From: Clostridia bacterium
GTDB taxonomy: Bacteria > Bacillota > Clostridia > Monoglobales > Monoglobaceae
NCBI GenBank assembly: GCA_017625185.1
Contig: JAGALN010000167.1
Coordinates: forward strand, 1 to 14,298
Direction: 5' to 3'
Length of the DNA stretch: 14,298 nt
Shown: positions 1 to 5,444 of the stretch, in pieces
Numbering within the stretch: the stretch's first letter is position 1
Layout: each line of letters begins with the position of its first letter
Translations under genes and position numbers: made by a program
The notes under the pieces: model-generated
Told to the model about the DNA's origin: nothing
Database searches by the model: none
What the model saw: only the letters and a program-made list of their open reading frames with translations

Positions 1-678
1 TTCCTGGGGGTTATCCATTCGCTCCACCGCATAGTCCACCAGGGTTGCTAGGGCCTTTTTGGTGCCACGGACTTTCTTGTAGGCCTCCACCAGACCGTCA
101 TTGATGTTCAAAATCGGTTTGATATCCAGCATGGTACCGATTGCCATGGTGGTTGCCTTAATCCGTCCGCCCTTTTTCAAAAAGGCAAGATCGTCTACCA
201 TAAAGTAAGCAGTATCCCGGGTGTAGGTTTCCTTTAATCTCGCCAGAATTTCCTCTTTGGACTTGCCTTCCTTCGCCATTTTGGCGGCCTCTACCACCGA
301 ATAGCCGATAGGGTAGGAGAACATGGTGGAGTCCACCACGGTAATGTCGAAGCCCTCTTCCTCGGTGAGTTGCTTGGCAACCAGACTGGCACTGTTGTGA
401 ACGCCGCTTGCCTTGGAGGAAATGGTGATATAGATAATACTGTTGTCCTTGCCCTGGGCACGGTACAGCTCCTCGATATCAGCAGGACTGATCTGGCTGG
501 TACTGGGAATGTCATCATAATCCCGGAGCATGGTGTAGAACTCATCAGGGTCTAAGTTAATGTCGGCACGAACCGACTTTTCTCCAAAGTGAATCATAAA
601 GGGCAGAATGGTAATGTCCAACTCCTGGGCGGTAGCTAAATCAATATCTGCTGCTGTGTCTGCCATAATTTTAATCAT
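1..678 (-). CDS. DegV family protein (FakB-type fatty-acid-binding), 3' end off the window
   Basis: The first 226 residues are visible; the family usually has about 280-290, so the C-terminus lies beyond the left edge. Visible family motifs are the N-terminal IKIMADTAADI strand, STSQISP near residue 60, ISSKASGVHNSA, VDSTMFSYPIGYSV, FMVDDLAFLKKGGRI, and DIKPILNINDGLVEAYKKVRG. DegV proteins bind a fatty acid in a cleft between two domains. Characterised members (FakB) present it to the kinase FakA for phosphorylation and entry into phospholipid synthesis. Whether this copy serves FakA is not shown here, because no fakA is in the window. The ATG at 676-678 overlaps the trmL stop as ATGA, which suggests translational coupling as the last visible gene of the rsuA-yifB-trmL operon. 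Confidence 0.9.
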   Translation of the reverse strand, partial: MIKIMADTAADIDLATAQELDITILPFMIHFGEKSVRADINLDPDEFYTMLRDYDDIPSTSQISPADIEELYRAQGKDNSIIYITISSKASGVHNSASLVAKQLTEEEGFDITVVDSTMFSYPIGYSVVEAAKMAKEGKSKEEILARLKETYTRDTAYFMVDDLAFLKKGGRIKATTMAIGTMLDIKPILNINDGLVEAYKKVRGTKKALATLVDYAVERMDNPQE

Positions 679-1169
679 AACAAAATACCCTCTTTCTTTA
701 GATTTTCATATTCAAACTGCCGCAAAACCTCATAGGCAATGATTGCCACCGAGTTGGACAGATTCAATGACCGCTTATTTTCCAGCATGGGAATCCGGAT
801 ACAATTGGGACGGTTTTCCCGAAGCAAGTCCTCTGGCAAGCCCTTGGTTTCCTTCCCGAAGACTAAAAAGATATCGCCGTCTTGATGAATGGTGTAATCC
901 ATCTCACTGTGCGTATGGTCACCCTTGGTGGTACAGAAGTAAAAGATTCCCTCAGGGTATGCCGCATGTACTTCCTGAAAGCTTTGGTGCTCGTAGAGCT
1001 CCAGCTCGTCCCAGTAGTCAAGCCCGGCACGTTTGACCTGCTTTTCGCTGATGTCAAACCCTAAGGGATGCACCAGATGAAGAGCCGCCCCAATGACGGA
1101 GCAGGTTCTGGATATGTTTCCGGTATTTGCCGGAATCTCCGGCTCTACCAATACAATATGCAAACGCAA
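675..1169 (-). CDS. trmL: tRNA (cytidine(34)-2'-O)-methyltransferase TrmL
   Basis: A 164-residue SpoU/TrmD (SPOUT) methyltransferase, the normal length for TrmL/YibK/CspR. It is expected to methylate the 2'-O of the wobble nucleotide of certain tRNA-Leu species using S-adenosylmethionine, working as a dimer. Family motifs are VEPEIPANTGNISR at residues 8-21, LVHPLGFDI near 32, FGKETKGLP at 104-112, and RSLNLSNSVAIIAYEVLRQ at 133-151, which form the trefoil-knot cofactor site. The start is a TTG at 1167-1169, because no ATG fits the conserved N-terminus. AAGGAG and GAAGGA sequences lie 10 and 3 nt upstream. It follows yifB by 20 bp, and its stop overlaps the degV start. Confidence 0.93.
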   Translation of the reverse strand: MRLHIVLVEPEIPANTGNISRTCSVIGAALHLVHPLGFDISEKQVKRAGLDYWDELELYEHQSFQEVHAAYPEGIFYFCTTKGDHTHSEMDYTIHQDGDIFLVFGKETKGLPEDLLRENRPNCIRIPMLENKRSLNLSNSVAIIAYEVLRQFEYENLKKEGILL

Positions 1170-1189
1170 TGGTCCTTCTCTCCTTTGTA

Positions 1190-2725
1190 TTATGCCCAGA
1201 ATTTCCGATCCAAGGATCGGTACTGAATCGCCTCGGCAAGATGAATTGCTTCAATGGTGCCGCTCCCTGCCAGGTCGGCAATGGTTCGTGCTACTTTTAA
1301 AATTCGGTTATGGGCACGGGCGCTTAACCCAAGGTTCTCAAAGGCTTGCTTCAAGAGTTCCTTGCCCTCCGGTTTTAATTGACAGAATTCCTCCATCATC
1401 CCCGGTGTCAGCTGGGAGTTGGAGTAGATGCCGCTGCCCTGATACCGTTTCCGCTGGAGATCTCTGGCACGATTCACCCGTTCCTTGATGGCGGCGGAGG
1501 ATTCAGAGGTTTCCTGCTTCTGCTCCAAATCCTCGTAAGGAACAGCCGGAACCTCAATGTGTAAATCAATCCGGTCAAGCAAGGGTCCACTGACCTTCCC
1601 CAAATACCGATGAATCTGTACCGGGGAACAACTACAGGTGTGGGTCTTGTCACCGTAATAGCCGCAGGGACAAGGGTTCATGGACGCCACCAGCATCACG
1701 TTACAAGGATAGGCGAAGGTGCCGCTGGCACGGGTGATGGTGACGGTGCCGTCCTCCAGAGGTTGACGAAGAATCTCCAGAGTTTGCTTTTGGAATTCCG
1801 GAAGCTCATCCAAAAAGAGGACCCCGTGATGGGAAAGACTGACCTCGCCGGGCTTGGGGTTTCCGCCCCCGCCGGTCAGACCTACCGGAGATACCGTGTG
1901 GTGAGGACTCCGGAAGGGTCGGGTGAGGACCATGGGTTGTTCCTTCTGGAGCTTGCCGGCAATGCTGTGGATTTTGGTGACCTCCAATGCCTCTTCGAAA
2001 CTCAACTCTGGCAAAATAGAGGGAATCCGCTGTGCCAGCATGGTTTTTCCAGAGCCGGGCGGCCCGATCAAAAGAAGATTGTGTCCCCCTGCCGCCGCCA
2101 CCTCTAAGGCGCGCTTGGCGTTTTTTTGACCCTTGACCTCGGCAAAGTCCAGTTCAGTTTCCGCCGCCTGGCGGAAGAGGGAGTCAATGTCTACCGTAGT
2201 GGGGGTGAGGATTTGCTCTCCCCGCAGGTGAAGCAAAAGCTCTTCTAAATTCCGGATGCCAAAGACCTCGACCCCGGCAACTACTGCCGCTTCTCGGGCA
2301 TTTTCTGCCGGCAGGAATACCCGTTTAAGACCGCTTTGATAGGCGGTGATGGTCATGGGCAGCGCCCCGTGAATGGGGCGAAGAGATCCGTCCAGGGAAA
2401 GCTCCCCGAAAAAGGCGGCATCATGGAAGTTGGAAAGATACAACTGCTCCGATGCAGTGAGGATTCCAATGGCAATGGGCAAATCCAGATAGGCACCCTC
2501 TTTTTTTACATCTGCAGGTGCTAGGTTGACCACCATCCGTTTCCCTGGAATCTGGAAGCCGGCGTGCTTCACCGCAGAGCGGATTCGCTCCTTGGATTCC
2601 CGGACGGCAATATCCGGAATCCCCACAATTTCCCAGGCGGGAATCCCAGGACTGACATCACATTCTACCTGAATATTATAGCCTTGGATACCGCTCAATC
2701 CTACGCTGTTGATTTTGGTAATCAT
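1190..2725 (-). CDS. YifB/ComM family Mg-chelatase-like AAA+ ATPase
   Basis: A 511-residue protein of the usual family length. It has an N-terminal ChlI/Lon-like domain (residues 1-170, containing IVGIPDIAVRESKERIRSA and NLAPADVKKEGAYLDLPIA). The central AAA+ Mg-chelatase domain follows, with Walker A GPPGSGKT at 221-228, FRSPHHTVS at 271-279, and Walker B VLFLDELPEF at 302-311. A cysteine cluster, PCPCGYYGD to CSC, spans 351-366. The sequence then has DRIDLHIEVP at 384-393 and a C-terminal helical domain (SARAHNRILKVARTIADL, 468-485). The homologue ComM is a branch-migration helicase acting in natural transformation. YifB in most Firmicutes has no settled role, so the function here is by family only. 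The ATG at 2725 has a purine-rich AGGGGA site upstream. It lies 24 bp after rsuA and 20 bp before trmL. Confidence 0.95.
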   Translation of the reverse strand: MITKINSVGLSGIQGYNIQVECDVSPGIPAWEIVGIPDIAVRESKERIRSAVKHAGFQIPGKRMVVNLAPADVKKEGAYLDLPIAIGILTASEQLYLSNFHDAAFFGELSLDGSLRPIHGALPMTITAYQSGLKRVFLPAENAREAAVVAGVEVFGIRNLEELLLHLRGEQILTPTTVDIDSLFRQAAETELDFAEVKGQKNAKRALEVAAAGGHNLLLIGPPGSGKTMLAQRIPSILPELSFEEALEVTKIHSIAGKLQKEQPMVLTRPFRSPHHTVSPVGLTGGGGNPKPGEVSLSHHGVLFLDELPEFQKQTLEILRQPLEDGTVTITRASGTFAYPCNVMLVASMNPCPCGYYGDKTHTCSCSPVQIHRYLGKVSGPLLDRIDLHIEVPAVPYEDLEQKQETSESSAAIKERVNRARDLQRKRYQGSGIYSNSQLTPGMMEEFCQLKPEGKELLKQAFENLGLSARAHNRILKVARTIADLAGSGTIEAIHLAEAIQYRSLDRKFWA

Positions 2726-2749
2726 ATCTGTTTCCCCTTTTGTTTCCTC

Positions 2750-3457
2750 TTATCCCTCTAATCGGGATATTTCTTCTTCGGTCAGTTCCCGCATCTTTCC
2801 AAGTGGCAATGCCGGGTCAAGCTCCAGACGGTTCATCCGGATTCGTTTTAAGTAGATAACCTCTTTGCCCACCGCCAAAAACATCCGCTTGACCTGATGG
2901 AATTTACCCTCGGTGATGGTAAGCGCAATCTCTGAAACTTCTCCGTAGGTCAAAACCTCAAGTTGGGCGGGCTTGGTCAGGTACCCATCATCCAGAATAA
3001 CGCCTTGGGAAAAATGCTGGACATCCTCTGGGGTAACCTTTCCCTTAATTTTCGCATAATAGGTCTTGGGTATATGACGGGCGGGACTCAAGATGCGGTG
3101 GGCAAGCTGTCCGTCGTTGGTCAAAAGACAAAGACCCTCGGTATCAATATCCAGCCGTCCTGCCGGAAAAAGGTCAAAGTGTCGGAATTCCTCGGGAACC
3201 AAATCCAGAACAATGGGCTGCCTGCCGTCCCGGGTAGAAGAGAGATACCCCTGGGGTTTGTTCAGCATCAGGTAGACAAACCTCCGGTACCGAACCGGTA
3301 CACCTCTGACGGTAACCGCCACAGCTTCCGGATCGATTTGGGTTTCGGGACGAAGATTGTGTATACCCGCAACCTGTACATTGCCGCTTTTGATCAGTTT
3401 CTTGCTTTCGCTGCGGGACGCAATGCCGCAGTCTGCCAGATATTTATCCAGACGCAT
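2750..3457 (-). CDS. rsuA: 16S rRNA pseudouridine synthase, RsuA family
   Basis: A 235-residue enzyme with an N-terminal S4 RNA-binding domain (RLDKYLADCGIASRSESKKL, residues 2-21) and an RsuA/RluB/E/F catalytic domain. The signature GRLDIDTEGLCLLTNDGQ starts at residue 100, with Asp103 as the expected catalytic nucleophile. Other motifs are LMLNKPQGYLSS at 63-74 and EGKFHQVKRMF near 193. The IDTEGL...NDGQLAHRILSP form and the short C-terminus favour RsuA (16S rRNA U516) over RluB. The exact target is inferred from family resemblance. The ATG is at 3455-3457, with GAGG 6 nt upstream. It is the first gene of the minus-strand operon and is divergent from the small membrane protein gene across 62 bp. 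Confidence 0.92.
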   Translation of the reverse strand: MRLDKYLADCGIASRSESKKLIKSGNVQVAGIHNLRPETQIDPEAVAVTVRGVPVRYRRFVYLMLNKPQGYLSSTRDGRQPIVLDLVPEEFRHFDLFPAGRLDIDTEGLCLLTNDGQLAHRILSPARHIPKTYYAKIKGKVTPEDVQHFSQGVILDDGYLTKPAQLEVLTYGEVSEIALTITEGKFHQVKRMFLAVGKEVIYLKRIRMNRLELDPALPLGKMRELTEEEISRLEG

Positions 3458-3519
3458 CTTTTACCTCATATTTCTTAGCAGCCTCGCATAGTTTGTATTA
3501 AAGGAATGGAGGAACTCTC
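3458..3519. other. divergent intergenic spacer between rsuA and the DUF4830-like gene
   Basis: These 62 bp must hold at least the 5' ends of both divergent genes. The Shine-Dalgarno site for the plus-strand gene is GGAGG at 3508-3512, 7 nt before its ATG, and GAGG for rsuA is on the other strand near 3464-3467. I see no clean -35/-10 pair on either strand, so the promoters here are weak, non-standard, or lie inside a neighbouring gene. There is no terminator hairpin. Confidence 0.5.
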
Positions 3520-3960
3520 ATGCTGAATTCCCACATCAATTGCAAGGCAATATTCTTGATTATGACCGCTGCATTGGCAACGGTTGGAATTATTTTTCTG
3601 TTGTTTGGAACCGACGCCGAACTCAATGAAAGGAATCTGGAATTGCTCCGCTCCTATGGCTGGGAGGTGGAGGAGGAGCCGGAGGAAATCTGCCGACTGA
3701 CCATCCCCGAGGAGTTCGATGCAGTATTTTCGGTTTATCAGGAATTGGAAAAGGAGTCGGGGTTCGATCTGGAGTCCCATAAGGGAAAGCCGGTGACCCG
3801 CTATACCTATCATGTCCTGAACCATAAGGATTCCCCCAATGGTTTCATTCGCGCCAATGTCTTTGTAACCAAGGATGGCATCATTGCCGCCGATGTCTGT
3901 TCCCTGGAAACAAATGGCTTTTTGCAACCCATCAGCAACCGGTCGGGACAAATTCCATAA
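3520..3960 (+). CDS. small membrane-anchored protein, DUF4830-like
   Basis: A 146-residue protein of unknown function. Residues 9-29 form one hydrophobic helix, so the protein is probably anchored with the rest outside the cell. The remainder, with YGWEVEEEP at 46-54, TIPEEFDAVFSVYQELEKESGFDLESHKG at about 61-89, and VTRYTYHVLNH at 92-102, resembles the DUF4830 domain of Clostridia as I recall it. The FDLESHKGK...RYTY stretch is the most characteristic. The ATG at 3520 has GGAGG 7 nt upstream. It stands alone between a divergent rsuA and the separately promoted metY. No terminator hairpin follows it, so read-through into metY is possible. The family assignment is from pattern memory only. Confidence 0.8.
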   Translation: MLNSHINCKAIFLIMTAALATVGIIFLLFGTDAELNERNLELLRSYGWEVEEEPEEICRLTIPEEFDAVFSVYQELEKESGFDLESHKGKPVTRYTYHVLNHKDSPNGFIRANVFVTKDGIIAADVCSLETNGFLQPISNRSGQIP

Positions 3961-4039
3961 TAATTCCAATTATAATTATAGTATAGCACAACTTTTTAAT
4001 AAATTCCATAGATTTCTAAAAGTTTTTATTGAAATTCCA
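3951..4039 (+). repeat. four AATTCCA direct repeats around the metY promoter
   Basis: The heptamer AATTCCA occurs at 3951-3957, 3962-3968, 4002-4008 and 4033-4039, always in the same direction. The intervals of 11, 40 and 31 bp are close to whole helical turns. The first copy covers the stop-codon region of the DUF4830-like gene, and the last abuts and partly overlaps the metY -35 hexamer. A perfect palindrome, TATAATTATA, lies at 3971-3980. This arrangement suggests operator sites. The reverse complement TGGAATT resembles part of the CymR cysteine-regulator box as I remember it from Bacillus, but that link is an inference. The stretch is AT-rich, so chance is a real alternative. Confidence 0.5.
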
Positions 4040-4057
4040 AAGAAAAGTGACTATAAT
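4029..4057 (+). promoter_or_regulatory. sigma-A promoter of metY
   Basis: The -35 is TTGAAA at 4029-4034 (5 of 6 to consensus) and the -10 is TATAAT at 4052-4057 (6 of 6), with the optimal 17-bp spacer. Transcription would start near 4064, giving a leader of about 48 nt. It is the clearest promoter in the window. Confidence 0.85.
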
Positions 4058-4079
4058 AGAAAACAGATGATAATTTGCA

Positions 4080-4092
4080 CCGCCTATGGCGG
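4080..4092 (+). promoter_or_regulatory. small hairpin in the metY leader
   Basis: CCGCC, a 3-nt TAT loop and GGCGG form a 5-bp GC stem ending 6 nt before the metY Shine-Dalgarno site. It is too small to be a riboswitch. It might slightly affect mRNA stability or ribosome access, but no regulatory role is shown. Confidence 0.3.
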
Positions 4093-4098
4093 CAGAAT

Positions 4099-4103
4099 GG
4101 AGG
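4099..4103 (+). promoter_or_regulatory. metY Shine-Dalgarno site that decides a TTG start
   Basis: GGAGG at 4099-4103 lies 8 nt before TTG 4112-4114. The nearest in-frame ATG (4097-4099) overlaps this site and has no good ribosome-binding sequence of its own. That supports initiation at the TTG. Confidence 0.75.
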
Positions 4104-4111
4104 AAAAACCC

Positions 4112-5383
4112 TTGAAGATAGAAACCAAGTGTATTCAGGCGGGATACACCCCGCAAAACGGAGAACCGAGAGTTCTTCCCATTTACCAGAACACCACCTG
4201 GAAGTACGGATCCACCGAGGCTATGGGCAAGCTCTTTGATTTGGAGGAGAGCGGATATTTTTATACCCGTCTGGCAAACCCCACCAACGATGCCGTTGCA
4301 GGGAAGATTGCGGCTTTGGAGGGCGGTGTTGCGGGGATGCTGACCTCTTCCGGACAGGCTGCCTGCTTCTACTCTATTTTTAATATTTGCAGTGCCGGGG
4401 ACCATTTTGTTTGTTCCTCCACTGTGTATGGCGGAACCTTTAACCTCTATGGGGTTACCATGAAGAAGATGGGAATTGATGTAACCTTTGTTGATCCGGA
4501 CGCCAGCGAAGAGGAGCTTCAGGCGGCAGTTCAGCCCAACACCAAGGCTTTCTTCGGGGAAACCATTGCCAACCCTGCTCTGGTGGTTCTGGACATTGAG
4601 AAGTGGGCAAAGGTTGCCCATGTCAATAAGGTGCCCCTGATCATTGATAACACCTTTGCAACGCCGGTGAACTGTCGTCCCTTTGAATGGGGTGCTGATA
4701 TCGTGGTTCATTCCACCACCAAGTATATGGATGGACATGCGGTTGCCACCGGTGGTGCCATTGTGGACAGTGGCAACTTCGATTGGGAGGCATCGGGCAA
4801 GTTTCCGGGTTTGACCACTCCGGATGCCTCGTATCATGGAATTACCTACACCGAAAAGTTCGGAAAAGCAGCATATATCACCAAGGCAACTGCCCAGGTA
4901 ATGCGGGATTTGGGGTCTATCCCATCTCCTCACAATGCGTTTTTGCTGAATCTTGGTTTGGAAACCCTGCCCCTTAGGATGCGTCAGCACTGTGCCAACG
5001 CTCAGGCAGTAGCTGAATACCTGAAGAATCATCCCAAGGTTTCTTGGATTAACTACTGCGGACTCCCTGGGGATAAGTACTATGATTTGGGCAAGAAGTA
5101 TCTGCCGGATGGCTCCTGCGGTGTCATTTCCTTTGGGGTCAAGGGCGGCAGAGAGGCAGCCGTAACCTTTATGGATAGTTTGAAGATGGCTGCCATCGTA
5201 ACCCATGTGGCAGATGCCAGAACCTCGGTGCTTCATCCGGCAAGCCATACCCACCGTCAGCTCAACGACGAAGAATTAAAAGCAGCAGGTGTAACCCCTG
5301 ACTTGATTCGTCTGTCGGTAGGTATCGAGCATGCGGAGGATATCATTGCGGATTTGGAGCAGGCTTTGGCACAAGTGAAATAA
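4112..5383 (+). CDS. metY: O-acetylhomoserine sulfhydrylase (O-acetylhomoserine aminocarboxypropyltransferase)
   Basis: A 423-residue cytosolic enzyme of the Cys/Met-metabolism PLP family, of typical MetY length. It is expected to convert O-acetylhomoserine and sulfide to homocysteine and acetate, the direct sulfhydrylation route to methionine. The start gives MKIETKCIQAGYTPQNGEPR, the standard MetY N-terminus. Other motifs are YTRLANPTND at residues 51-60, SSGQAA at 79-84, IIDNTFATP at 177-185, and the PLP site HSTTKYMDGH with Lys204 as Schiff-base lysine. The C-terminus has SVLHPASHTHRQL and IRLSVGIE. I chose TTG 4112 because GGAGG sits 8 nt upstream; an in-frame ATG at 4097 would add five residues. 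It has its own promoter and appears monocistronic. Cystathionine gamma-synthase is less likely given the long MetY-type central region. Confidence 0.95.
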   Translation: MKIETKCIQAGYTPQNGEPRVLPIYQNTTWKYGSTEAMGKLFDLEESGYFYTRLANPTNDAVAGKIAALEGGVAGMLTSSGQAACFYSIFNICSAGDHFVCSSTVYGGTFNLYGVTMKKMGIDVTFVDPDASEEELQAAVQPNTKAFFGETIANPALVVLDIEKWAKVAHVNKVPLIIDNTFATPVNCRPFEWGADIVVHSTTKYMDGHAVATGGAIVDSGNFDWEASGKFPGLTTPDASYHGITYTEKFGKAAYITKATAQVMRDLGSIPSPHNAFLLNLGLETLPLRMRQHCANAQAVAEYLKNHPKVSWINYCGLPGDKYYDLGKKYLPDGSCGVISFGVKGGREAAVTFMDSLKMAAIVTHVADARTSVLHPASHTHRQLNDEELKAAGVTPDLIRLSVGIEHAEDIIADLEQALAQVK

Positions 5384-5393
5384 AACCAGTTGA

Positions 5394-5438
5394 AAAAGCA
5401 AGGAGCGGAAGCACATATGTGTTTCCGCTCCTTATTGT
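5394..5438. terminator. bidirectional terminator between metY and polA
   Basis: A long hairpin is centred between 5416 and 5417. AAGGAGCGGAA at 5400-5410 pairs with TTCCGCTCCTT at 5423-5433, and the stem continues inward through one G-U pair and CACA/TGTG, giving about 16 bp. On the minus strand it is followed by GC then TTTTT, which makes a good intrinsic terminator for polA. On the plus strand TTATTGT follows, which is weaker but workable for metY. The position between two convergent stop codons fits. Confidence 0.88.
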
Positions 5439-5444
5439 ATGATT

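Noticed and set aside
3475..3969. A 164-codon minus-strand open frame opposite the DUF4830-like gene
   Set aside because: It has no family resemblance, while the plus strand has a good ribosome site, a membrane helix and a recognisable domain.
4080..4092. Riboswitch or attenuator in the metY leader
   Set aside because: The leader is only about 48 nt with a single 5-bp hairpin. It is too short for an S-box, a T-box or any other riboswitch I know.
4016..5254. A 412-codon open frame on the minus strand, antisense to metY
   Set aside because: It mirrors the codon pattern of metY, has no recognisable domain or ribosome site, and its start falls in the metY promoter region.
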